Origin: Motacilla alba alba | Lineage: Eukaryota; Chordata; Aves; Passeriformes; Motacillidae | Reading direction: 5' to 3' | Length of the DNA stretch: 64,000 nucleotides | Assembly: GCF_015832195.1 (NCBI RefSeq) | Contig: NC_052046.1 | Location: 45,828,473-45,892,472 of the forward strand | Part shown: positions 49,206-61,800 of the stretch, in pieces | How positions within the stretch are numbered: the first letter of the stretch is position 1 | Layout: each line of letters opens with the position of its first letter | The notes under the pieces: generated by a model | Database searches by the model: none | What the model saw: the letters and a program-made list of their open reading frames with translations, nothing else | What the model was told of the DNA's origin: nothing | Made by a program: the position numbers and the translations under genes

Positions 49206-52200
49206 TTCTGTGTGTTTTGGGATAATCTGCTGAATTACAGCAAAACCCAACTGTGAGAGTATTTTCCTTGGTGCCTCCCTGGGATCCTGCTGACTGCAAA
49301 GATACTCATGGAAGCTTATTAGTAGTTTCTATGGAGTTTTCTTTGAAGGCAATTCATCTTGGGTGCTAAGGCAAAAATTTATTCTAGCTAGATTTTAGAA
49401 TAGTTGATGCTAATTCTGGATTACATGATTTGGTTCAGATTTTGGGGGTTTTTTTGGTTTTTTGTTTTGTTTTGTTTTTTTTTTTACTTACTAGATGTTC
49501 ATTGTAAACAGCTTTTTTGTATCTAGTCAGATTATAAAACAAGAAGGGTTTCTGACAGGACCAATATTCACCTGACATAAGTGCTGCAAAACAAATGCTG
49601 TAACACCTTACAAATGTGAGGGTATCTTGATCATCCCCTGAGTCAGTGAAATTATTCTCCTTGTATACTAGTAGCATGTTTCATATCACCAAAGTCATGT
49701 TTTGCAGTATCTTTGTCTGTTTCTCATTGCCTTTAAACTAGACACCTGTCTAAATAAATAATGTTCACTTTGTTCAGTAAGAAAAACCAGAAGAGCTTAC
49801 ACCAGTCTGATCTATCTTTATGATAGGAAAAGTGACCAGATACCCTACAATACCTTACATTACATAACAATGTACATAATTTAGTGTTCTAGAGTTAGTC
49901 ATCTCACATTATTTCCCAGTGAAAAGGAAAGAAAAATGATAAAGAGAGTGAGATTTCATTTGGTATTGGTGTGTTTGTAACTTTTGTCTAAATGACCAGC
50001 AGACTTCTCCCTTTGAAAGATGCTCTGAGACAGCTCAAAAACCTATTTTACCCTAAAGTTGTCTGTTGATCACTAAAATGTACATCAAGTGGTTGACTCT
50101 GACAAGGAATTACTTTTGAACTTCCAGTTGCCAGCTCTGCAAGCTCCCACTGTGTTCAGAGAGTTAAGCTGAGTCTTTTTCCCACACTGTTACAGTAAGC
50201 TTGCTGTGAACAATCATCCTGCTTCAGCTCACTGGAATTTAGTAAATAATTTGGTCATGCCCAAGAAGGAATAGAATTCAGCTTAGATTCTTAGCAATGT
50301 TGGCTCTGCAGGCATTGCAGGGGAGAGTATTACTGACAAAGTATTTTTTATGCCCAAACATAGCAGACAATTATTTTTATAATGCCTAAGACAAGAAAAT
50401 CTGTATGATACGCAGACTGTGGTATGGTTTGTGCTTTTACTGTTATACCAGATAAACAGCCTCATGCAACTTTATGTGGTTTAGTTTCTTGAAAAGAAAA
50501 TGAACTGTAACTAACAATTCCTGAACCCAGAAGAGGAGTCTGAAAGTAAACCTTGCTGGGAAACAATTGGGAAGGGCAGAAAGGTTAGAATTTCTCAATA
50601 TTTTTATATAGTAATCCCTAAGAGAGGGCATGTTGAGTCTCATGATAATGCTGAATCCTTTTTTCTTTTTTTTTTTTTAGTTTTGCAGCTAGAAAGCAAA
50701 CACCTTTGTGGTATTAGTAGAGAATTGAGTTTTGACAAATACTAGATTCAAAAATTGTACTCAAAATGTATTTGCATATTCAGTATGCATTAAAATGAAC
50801 TTCAAGGCTTAAGAAATTACATTTAAAATTGCCTGTAATGATGTATAGAGAAAACCAGAGTCAATTGTTGTCCTAAATTATTTTGATGTAGAATACATCT
50901 CTCCATAGTCTAAAATTTTACCACAGCTGAGAAGCATGTGTCAGTGTCTGTACACGACAGCAGTTGTAGGTGGCTACTCAAATGCCTCTGTTCAAGGACA
51001 TTGACAGATGTTCAGGGAAGCCTGGTGAGATAGTGAAGCAAAATTTAGGCATAGAAACCATGCAGGAAATCTGGAAAGAAAATTCAGTTCTTTCAAATTC
51101 TGTGCCTTCATCATGGAAGCATGTTTCTGGGTGGTGTAGCCTGATGACAGTGTGGTATGGAGAACTCTTAAAATAATCGAAAATGGTCAAGATTTGGCAG
51201 TTGTCATGCTGCCAAGCCAGTGATTCAAAGCTTTTTTTTTTTTTTTAATTGGCATAGGTACCATAGTCTACTGGAAACCTGGGTGTTAGTAAAGGGTACT
51301 TGTCCTGTTTCAGGTTATGAATCACAGAGTGGTGGTGGTAATATTTTATCTTGGTTGTTGGCATTTTTCTTTAATTTAGGAACAATATCTATCTTCCTAC
51401 CAAAAATTACTATTCAATTCTGTATTCAGAATTCTAGTTGTTAGGAACATGGAGTTATGTTCTGTCTTTTTAGATATCACATGGTTCCATTTGCTGAAGA
51501 GTAAAATGAAAAATACTTACTATAAATAATGTACACTTATTGTTATGCAGCCAGTTTAAAAATTCCCAGCCAGCAGCTCTTCAGAAGACCTGAATTTGCT
51601 CTGTATGTTTATTGTTCTTTCTACTCTTCATTCTGACTTTAACTGCCAGGCACTGCAAATCTGTAGTGAAAAGCTGATGTTGGGTGTATCCTGATTTTGG
51701 TGGAAGTTGACTACACTTGTGGAACTGGGAAGCGGTTGCCCTGGAGTTGCCAATAGTGCATGAACCTGGAGGAGTCTTAGATATCTCCATGGTACTCAGT
51801 GTTGCAATGCCGAAGCTTCCTGTTTGGCTGTCAACAGGAAACCATGCTTTCCTATTCTTCCTGTCATAAGAAGGTCCAATATTTGGTTTTATTGTGGTAA
51901 GATCCCTAGGTTTGACACACTGAGAAAAGCACACTATCTATTTCCTGGATTTCTACTGTGAATTCAGCTTCAGAATTGCCAGTATTAGGCTGAAGGAATT
52001 GTATGTAATGGTATCAAAAAATGTGCAAGTAGGAGACATAGACAATAATAGAAAATCTGCTTTTGCAGGAATAGAATTACCATGAATAACCTGGTGCAGA
52101 AAACCTGCAAGATACGGAAGGATAGGCTGCCACAGAAATGTATTAGTAAGTAGGAAGGTTCTCCTGAATAGTATGAACAGCCAACACTACCTCTAGAAAG

Positions 52201-53597
52201 GATGATGTGATGTTGTTGATACTACTTGTGAGTGTAGCCGTAAATTGTGACTTGTGAATGTACCTGACTTGACAAAATTTCTGTAGTCCAGCTAGTGGAA
52301 CAGTAAGAATCTCTTTCTGCTACTGCTCCTGAATACATCTTTTCAACAACACTGAAATGAGAGGAGTAGAATGGGACAAGTAAGTTAGGAACATGGAGTT
52401 CTTCCTTACTTAATGAAATTGAAATAGTGATTGTTTACACTCAAGACCTGTGGAATTGTGGCATGCCTCAGCAAGACTACACAAAAGAGTCTGTACATGT
52501 TTGGAAATGGTGTTTTCCTTTTGATGGGATGCTGGACAAGGCAGTAGAGATTCCTTTATTTTGCAAAGGAAAGCAGGACACTTCTTGAAAGGACTTCCTT
52601 GTTATGTTCCTTGTAATAAAATATGTATGCTTACAGTGCTTGACTAGTTTTCCTACACAGTGTCCTTTTGTCTTTATTGTCTGTCTTTTGAACCTACAGA
52701 TTTTAAATGGCACACCGTGTTGCTCCTCCTTTTCTGCCGTTCTTCTGTTGGAACTTGTTAATCGGTTCCTCAACAACTTCCCTTCTGTCATTTGGGGATA
52801 TTTGCCATACATCAGCCGTAGGCTTTTGTGTTACTGACAATTCTGAATATGTCAAAAGCTGAGCAGAAAGCTAATCTAAATCTAAGCACAGCTGCTGATT
52901 TGAATATTCTTTAAGACTTACTGGTAGACTACTCTTCCAGAGATGCTTCTAGCCATGCTGTGTGTAGGCTTGATGTGTTAGGATCTCTGAAATACCTACT
53001 GGGCCATCCCTTGCTAAATTATTTTGACTGCTTGTTATACTGTATTTTAATAATTTTTGTATAGTATCACCATTTCTACATCCACTAGTGAGATCACCTT
53101 TCAAATTTTTCATGGTATGGGAAGAGCATGGGAGGCTGTTCTAACTCTTTTTTGCTTTGATGCCTCAAGCACAAGCAAAGACAGACTGTCACATAATAAT
53201 GTATTTTGGGATGCATTTTTTACAAAATTATTTGCCTAAAATGAGCTGGATGAGCAGACTGACAGTCGAATTTGGGAGCTTTGCAGAAGTCTTCACAAGA
53301 GCAAGAAATGGGATAGGAAATTTGTGATTCCATGCAAATAAGTTCTTCTCCCCTACTGCAGATGAGGGTATCCAGTGCTGTGTGACAGCCCTCATGCTGA
53401 GGCTGTAACTGATCACTATGCCTTTGGAGCAGGAGGGACAAACCCAAGACAATGCTGAGGTCACTCAGGTGACAAATAGCATGGCAAGGAAATGCCAATG
53501 GGAGGATCTCCAGAAAGGTTAGCAATTAGGAGTACGTCTCAGACTGAGACACAGAAAGCTGTGATGGAATTACTTCCCTTAAAAAGGGATCTGTACC

Positions 53598-53615
53598 AAA
53601 AAAAAAAAAAAAAAG
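53598..53615. repeat. Poly-A tract
   Basis: An uninterrupted run of about 18 A. No retroposon or processed pseudogene was recognised immediately upstream. Confidence 0.85.
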
Positions 53616-53723
53616 GAAGTATCTACATTTAGAGGAAGTTCATTTTGGTAAAACTTCACTGAGAAGTAAGTAGTACATTATATCATTAGAAAACCAGGAA
53701 AATATTTAGGTATTTTGTTGCAT

Positions 53724-53775
53724 AAATATACACATATACACACATATATATATATTTATATACATACACACACCA
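53724..53775. repeat. Impure (TA)/(CA) dinucleotide repeat
   Basis: Alternating ATATACACATATACACACATATATATAT-type sequence followed by ATACATACACACACC. Purine-pyrimidine alternation is nearly continuous over about 50 bp. Confidence 0.85.
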
Positions 53776-55539
53776 ACAAGAAGCTGCTGCTATCCGGGCA
53801 AACTAACTCCAAGTTTCTAAGTTGATACTCACAGAGGTGTTTAAAAGCTTAAGAATTCACTATGTGTGTTTTTGTTGATTCCTGAGGATATTGCTATTAA
53901 ATATTGTGGCTTTGTGTTTGCCTGTAGCAGAAGTACTAGATCGTCCACTCATTAATCCTACTGCTAAAAAATAAACAGTGAAATAATAAACTCATGAAAA
54001 TCCATTGTTTCCCAGTAAGGGAATTGCAATGAGTTTCATAAAGACATTTTCTGAAAATACCATGTGGGCCCTGATTTATTGTCATAGTTAAAGGTGAATC
54101 ACAATGTGCAGGCTTGTGAGAACATATGGCAGTGCCTTTAGGGGTATAACATTCAGTGCAGTGGATGCTTTAGCTGGTCCAGAGAAAGTGTTAAGCTTAC
54201 TAAGGGATTGGTTTTGTATGGTGAATGTGAGGATCCTGTGTCTGACAGTGGCTATTACCTGTTTGGAGGTAATATTTGAATTTATTTTTTGTTCTTTTAG
54301 TTTTCTACAGTGAAATTTGATATGTGCATATCATTATGTTGTAGAAGATGCAGAGTATATCTACATCTACAAAGGAGTAGAGAAGGCTTGCATGTAATGT
54401 ACTTTACGCAACGTGTGCTTCCATCAAGATGGAAATGTTTTCAGACACCACACACAAGATATAACAAACCTCTTTAGATTAGTCAGCTAGCTCTAGAAAG
54501 GCTTTAGTACAGCATGGAAGATAATTTCTTAACAAAACTGTTTCAGTGCTCAGTGTTTTTAAGCACACCCAAAGCTTTTGTTTGGGTTGTATCTGGGGGG
54601 TAAGGAGACGTTCATTTTACTGAGCAGGAGGGTCTACATGTTGTAATCCTGTCTACATCCTCTAGAGAGCTACAGTTCTCATCATGCCAGATGATCATTC
54701 AAGTATTTCCTGTGTTCTTGTTGGGAAAGGTCAGTAAGCAAATGGAAAGAAAGCTCAACATGATACAGTTCATGGCATGCTCTTACCAAGACTTTGGGAT
54801 TTGATTTTTGTAAGAAACTATTAGAAGTTTCCAGAAAGTTTGTGCTGTGGTGGATCCTTGTATCATTCATTTAACCTCTGTTTTATGTTATTATCATTTT
54901 GAGTTACGGGGGAGAATATACAGGAAAGTCAGTTGCAGCCTGCTCTTCATCACCATCTGAAGCTAGAGGCTTGTAAAGTAGTCTAGATTGCAAGACACCT
55001 CTGGATGTCATCTGGTGCAGTGCAGCTGCTCAAAGTAGAATCAGCTAGACTTGACTTTTGCAGGACCAGGTGTATTCTGGGGATTTCAGAGGATGGACAT
55101 GCAAATTCACTGGGTTTTGGTCTGACCACCTACATAACTGTTTATTGTATATTTATGTTTAATTGGTGTTTTCTATGTTGTTACTTTGGGCTGTGACTTC
55201 TCAAACCGCCACTGTGCACCTTCAAGGCTGTCTGTCTCCTGTTCCCTCCTATATAAGTAATGGAAGACCATTAAGATCACAAGGAGGTGTCTCATTTCTT
55301 ACAGATGAACAAACCGAGTATTTCAGTCTCACTTCCTATGCCCTGTAAAGCAGAGTTTTTGTCCCTTATCTGTCGTAGATCTGGATTGACTCTGAAGTTT
55401 CAGTGATTGATTTTTTTTTCATTCGTGCAGGTTGATAATGAGCACTTGATCCAAGCAACAGCCAAACTATTGGAAGTTACTCAGCTGTAAGGGTAGAGTT
55501 AATATGTTAATGTTAAGTTCTGATTTTTGCTGAGAAACT

Positions 55540-55862
55540 AAGCTGGTTTGACAGACAAGGGTACCTACAGAGGCTGGAAGGGGACTTTTTGCAAGGGCAG
55601 CTAGTGGTAGGACAAGGGAGAATGGCTTTTAAATGAAAGAAGGTAGAATTAGATTGGATATCAGGAAGAAATTATTTTTTTGTGAGAATAGTCAGGTACT
55701 GGAACAAGTTGCACCGGGAAGCTATTGTTGACACATCCGTGTCAGGGACTTGGAGCAGTGTGTTCTGGTGGAAGGTGTTGGAAGGGCAGTTGGAACTTGG
55801 GGATCAGAGGATAGTCTTTAAGGTCTCTTCCAGTCCAGCCTGTTCTCTGAGTCTAGGATTTG
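55540..55862 (+). mobile_element. CR1 LINE 3' end
   Basis: A CR1 3' region in sense orientation. It includes GACAAGGGAGAATGGCTTTT (near 55611), GGATATCAGGAAGAAATTAT (near 55656), the degenerate AGGTACTGGAACAAGTTGCA block (near 55693), and TAGTCTTTAAGGTCTCTTCC (near 55812). The final TCTGAGTCTAGGATTTG is a worn form of the tail. The copy is more diverged than the one at 35.3 kb. Confidence 0.87.
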
Positions 55863-58800
55863 TTGCTTTCATCATGCTCTACTGTCATTTAATTTATTAC
55901 CTGTTAATCTACAGTCAGACTTCACAGTCTAAAGACATTAAAGCAGTATAGTTAGTGTAATAAAAAATCAGTGTGATTCATTTAGATTACTGGGGTTTTT
56001 TAATACCTTTTTAAAAATTATGTTGAAGAGACATTAAACCACCCAAAGTAATATAAATAAAATTATTAGAAGGATAAGTAAATTTGTGGACAAAACGACA
56101 GCCAAGTTGAAAGTTGAAAATGTCAACTTAAAATTTTACTAATGTGTTTTTTTAAAAGGACAGTGCTTTCTAGCTAATGCCAAGGAATAGATTGGGATTT
56201 ACTGTGTTACTTAAAGGTGGTTCAAGCATCTGGAATGGAACAAGTTCCCTTTGATGTGTGAGCTAAACACATTTCTTAAAAGACCTATTGTCTTTCAGAG
56301 TCATTTGACCTCATCTGGCAATTTTTTCCTGTTTATTTAGAAAACATAGGCTACAATTGCCAGTTTTGTCATATGATGACTAACGTCATCATAATATAAT
56401 GGAATATTGTGTAAACAAACCAAAAAAGCTTATACTTCAAAAGATGCAAAAAGGTGGTGAATTTGCTAAAAAAAGGAGCTGGTTGAGGTAATATGCAATC
56501 CAGTTTGATATATAAAGTTATGAAATAGATTAATTTGATGAGAAGTTGAAACAAAATCAATCTGATTTTGCAAAGATTTGATGATGCTATCTTTGCTGAC
56601 ATTTCAGATTATTTTATTTATCCTTTCATTTTGCTTTTTTATATGCATGAATGGAACTGCTAGTTGTTCAGCTGAGGAGCTGAGACAATCAGATTTCATC
56701 TTTTTTTTTCCACTTGAGTCAGTCAGTACATGCCAAGTGATTTTGCTGTAAATGCTAAATCCAGTGTACACTTGATAATCGGCTTATTAGATACTAGTTG
56801 TAACAGCTCACATTATTAAAAAACTTACCTCTTTTCATTCCCTGGTCTCAATTTCCTGATTCCTTTAGCTAGAGAAATCATGAAGCATCATGAACTTTTG
56901 GAAACTTAATGAAAGCTGTGTGTGCTGGAGACCTGCTACTTACCTCTGTTGCTTAAGAGCTGGTATGAAAGCCTGTGCCAGTTTCCTCCTGCTTCTGTTG
57001 TGATGAGGCCACAGTTTGCAAAATCCTTAATCAGTCTTTAAATAATCTGCTAAAAACTGCCCGAGTAGGAGACTGAGAAAAATGTGTTTTAGTGAGGGCA
57101 GCAGCTTTGGTATCTTGTTGATGGAGATCACAGCATTGGCTAGAACATCTTTATGCTGGGCTTAGATATCAGATGTTACTGCTTTAGAATAAATCTGTCA
57201 CTGAAATTCAGTGGTTTGGAGGCAGTGTCTAGCATTTCAATTTATCTTGCACATTACCTTAGTTGTGCATCTGTGTGTTTTTTCTGTGTGGGAGATGTTT
57301 TGACATGAGGCATTTGAAACTACTCTGGCTCATTGAGAGAGTTATGTGGGCTCCTACACTTCAAATGGTCATTGTCGCTTTATGGTTCAAAAATTGAATT
57401 AAACACTGGATTGTTAAACATATGCTAGTGCTGACTGGACTTTTAATATTACTCTGTATCGTGTCTCTTTCATCAACTTGTATATAGTGCTTGGGGATTG
57501 TATAAATGATGGACTGCAGTGTAACCTCACAGATTTAAAACAGCTGAAAAAAAATACCACAATATTCAAGGAAATGTTAAGGGAACATGCAACCTTCCTT
57601 CTTCAAAAATATCACATTGACTTTATGATGATCCTGAATATCCAGCTATTGTTTTCACAGTGTTAGTTTGTTACCTAATGATCTACTTGGTAGAGATGGG
57701 TGTTAGCTTTCCAGCTTCACATGCATACCTGCTTTTTGTTGGTTTTGACATGAATGTACAGGTTCCTAATTAGGGTGGAAAGTGTGGAGAAATGCATCTT
57801 AAACATGCAATGCACAAAAGCAAATGCAAGGGATACCCTTGCCCCTACAGACCCCTTTTGTAGAGTTTGATGCAAGATGCTACGACCTTTTTAGGCAATT
57901 TTAATGGGTCACTATTGGGAACTGAGACACATCACTCAGACCACAGCTTGTCTTGAGACACATTCACATTATTCTGTCCACGAGACTATTTTGGAAGCAG
58001 AACAGCATGTGTGTGGGAGGAGAGAAAACTACCTCTGCAGGGTGATCTGATGCTTCCTATTCTGAGCAAATACCTAGCCCTTCCTGTGCGTTAGTGTCTG
58101 GAGGATCAGATGGGTGCCACAGCAGAGGGAATCTTGCTGCTGTTATTTTTTAAGAGCATATACAAAAAATATGAAATGTCAAAGAAGGAAAATAAAGGGA
58201 AGGGTTTCAGTTTCTCCTCTAACCATCCAAATCCTCCATCTTGAAATCGTTGACTATCTTGACTTTGATTAAATCCTTCCCTTAGATTTCTGTCTTGGGA
58301 TTTGTTTTAATATTTGGCCTGCAACTGCTTTTGAAGTTTCAGCTGGATTTTTGAATACAAAGCTAGCAAATGGCTCTGTTTCAACAGTTCTATCATTGAA
58401 ATGTCCTCAGGGATGCTTATCTTGATTGGTAAAAGGAAAGCAAAGTGAATTTGCAGATTAAGAGTTTGCTTTTTGCATTGGGTAATAATGAAATTATCAC
58501 TAGAATAAGTGGTAACAGAAGTTCTGCAAAAAAGGCTTGCTGTTTGAGGGTTGTTTTTGAAACATCAAACACAATAGATGAGAAAACCTATAATCTGATA
58601 GCTCTTATTTAATTAAAAAATCCATATTGTATCTGTATTATCAGTGTCTTGATAGTGCACCCATATAGTGTGAAAACAAAATATAGTGAAAACAAACATA
58701 GCAGGTAGATATAGAGGAAAACCGGGAGTATATTCCTTCTTTGCATTTACCCTGTCTATCATAAGAGTAGCAGGTGGGTGGCTCTACTGGGATTTATTTT

Positions 58801-61800
58801 GCTTTAGGAGAGTTTGGGATTTGGATTGGTTTAGAATGGAAAGATGTGTTAGAACTAGATCTCCTAGTGTTGCAAAGGGTTAGATGATGTTAAATGTTAT
58901 TATATTTCATTATGTTCTAACTACCCTATTGTTACTTAAAAGTCAGGTTTGCAAAGAAGTATCAGAGAGTGAATTGTTTCTTATTGTATTTGATGCCATT
59001 GTAATGACTGAGCTAGCAGTCAAAATTCACGCTCCTGTTGTGGAGACAAGTATTAAAAGCTGTGTAACTTTCTAGTGTTTATGAATGCACAGTAATCTTT
59101 TTGCTTTTAAAAAAGAAAACTTTTTGGAGGCAATAAATGTTAAGTGATATTCTCTGACCACAGAAACCCATTCTGCAAAGCAACTCTTGATAGTGTGCCG
59201 ATGGATCGTTTAGTTCTCTGCTCACTAGGGAGAGTTTCTGTGTAGGAAGTTAGCAAGTAAATTTATTAAATCTCAAATAAGGCTGTGGAGAGGAATTTAA
59301 TCTTCTTTAGTTAGCATTTGCCAAGAGAGATAAGCCTGTTTTATGACAGTATTCATTTAAGGAAAGGGGAAGACCATTTTTTGGCTTGGCAAGGTTGAGC
59401 CTGCCAGCCAACAGTATGCATTGCTGACTCCACAAAGGCAAGCCTAGCAGGTGAACGGGGCCCACTGAAGCCACATATGTTCCTGCCATAACCCACTCAA
59501 ATGTGGAGTGTTATTAATTCCTTTATTTACACAGTCTCCACTCCTTTTAATTTTACTTTTTTAATAGTCTGAAATTAGAGAAGGAATTGATACAAACTAA
59601 TCTTGGAAAATTAATCTTGGAAGGTGATGTTTTTACTCTGTATCAGTTGAGATGCCGAAGCATGGTACATAGTTTTGTTTTTTTTCCTTATCGTGTATCA
59701 AGCCAAAATAATACGTCATGAAAAATAATCACGTCTTGAAGAATAAGGAGAAATTGTGACAAATTTGAGCAAACTTCCCCTTCTACAGATAGTTAAAATG
59801 AAAGACTAGATAATCTTGATCAAAAAAAGGAAGGTGCATCACTTGGCATTTTGTGTATGGAACACTTCATATTGATTTTGATCTGGTTGGAAACACATTG
59901 CACAATATCAGACTAGATAGATCAGATCAGCATGTTATTTCCTTTCTGATGTATTGTACTGTGCCCTGTACTTTCGGGACACAGATAAATATGAAATGAC
60001 ATTAAAAAAAGTCTTTAGATACATGATATAATAATATAACAGAAGTAATACATAAATATGCTATGTGCAATGTATTTTTACTGCACAGGAAATAAGTAAA
60101 AACTATACGTATAAAATAGTTACTAAAAATTACACTCATAACATTTGGGTAAATGCTAAAAAGTTGGCATTAGGAAAGTTATCCTTCCCTTGTGATAGCT
60201 TGATGATATTAATAAGCATTAGTTTTAAAAGAGTTCTCCTCAATACAAACATAATTGTGTCTGTGTTAGTTTTAGAGAAGAGTGATTAAAACAAGGATTT
60301 ACTACTTGTGACTTAAATACCAAATTTTGTTATTCTCAATGTGAGGTGCAAAGATCCAGCCTGTCCCTGCCACTGATTGTTGCTCGTGTACACATTGAGG
60401 ACAGTGGATATTCTGTTGCCTGGTTTCTTACAATTTAGTTTACTGAGATCCCAAGATATAAATAGCCAGGACATCATACAGCTGGATAAAGAACATTTCT
60501 GTGTGGAAAAAAGAGTCGTCACTTTTTCTTGTTTTGTAAAGTGAGATAAATTAAATGGGTAAGCAATAGGAGAAGGATGCCATATGCGTGAATTTTAATA
60601 AAGAAGCATTGTTTTCGGAGATTTTGTATTCACAATATGACAATAATATATCATCCCCCCTGAATTTCTTCAGTTTCCACCATGTACTTTAGTGCACATT
60701 CCTCATCTACACCTGCAGTACCCCTTTCATTTTAGGACTGCCTGCTGCAGGTAAAAATCCACACAGACATGTGTGTTGTAGGATCCTTTGCAATGCTGTT
60801 GTCACTTACATTTCACTTAGACTTGGATTTCTGATATGTCTGTCGCAGCCATCTCAAAATATCTGGTGTAGAATTAGCAGAATGTGCTCTTCTGGAGCTT
60901 AACAGATTCCTTTGCTTTTGATACCCACCAAATGTAGGCTGGCATTTGACTTTGGAGTATCTTTGTATGAAACTTCATACAAAGGTTGACTTCACTTGCA
61001 TCTTCAGCTTCTAGCAGGAAAGTAATTGTCAGCCTCCCAAGATCTAAGTGGCAGAGAGGGGTGCATTACCACGCAAAGGAGAAAAAATTCCCAAACAGAG
61101 AGCTTGCCTAATTCAGGAGTGTTGCCATCACTTATGAAAGGGCTTGAGTTAAAGAAGCGCAGCCTGACCTCTGGACAAAATCTGGAGATAGTGAAAAAAG
61201 ATAACTTCTTCCCTGAAAGCCAGAAATACAGGGGAGTAGAAAGCAAATTTTACATACTTCTGGACCCATCCGTATGTTTAAGGAAACAAATTACAGTTTT
61301 GAATTTCTTGCAACAAGTAGTCTTTGGAACTATGAAAAACAGCATTTCAGTGAAATGTTTGTGGCTTTGGTGAAGGGCAGGTTGAATACGAGGTATAATT
61401 AGTTTAACTTTTTAGGCAAAAGTTTAAAATTGTTTAAAGTTTCAAGAAACTTGCAACGTTAAAATATATTGTGTGATGCAACGACTGGAGGCTTTCTGAT
61501 TTCTGATCTGGTATTTTGAAGGAAATGCTACTGTGTGGGTGCAAAGTGTCATTTGCATGTTAAGAATAGAAAAGATCAATCTTTACTTCATTTCTATGGT
61601 AACTGAAATTTGATCCTGTTTCATTGCATCTAGTACACATTCAAAACAGGGCTTCTTAGGTGGGTCTTCACACTATTTCCATTTCTCTCAAGACATTTAA
61701 CACACAAGCCTGAATCTCTTCTGCTTCAGTTTCAAGATCAGTTTTTCTTTTCGTGATGTAAAGATTGCATGGTATGTACTTTGCAATCCAAATTCTTCAG

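Larger units (their letters stand above)
47717..55539 (+). other. CDC42SE2: CDC42SE2 intron (continued)
   Basis: Unique intronic sequence apart from the G/T tract (49.0 kb), a further T/G patch at about 49441-49486, the poly-A at 53.6 kb and the TA/CA repeat at 53.7 kb. Confidence 0.7.

Noticed and set aside
48904..49299. 131-codon - strand open frame rich in Lys, Pro, Gln and Thr
   Set aside because: It simply translates the G/T low-complexity tract; stops are rare there because of composition.
51310..51345. AATCACAGAGTGG as a possible reverse CR1 tail
   Set aside because: Similarity ends after about 13 bases, with no further CR1 sequence.
61026..61373. 115-codon open frame on the + strand
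   Set aside because: No recognisable domain, no splice or promoter support. Length is within chance expectation for 64 kb in six frames.
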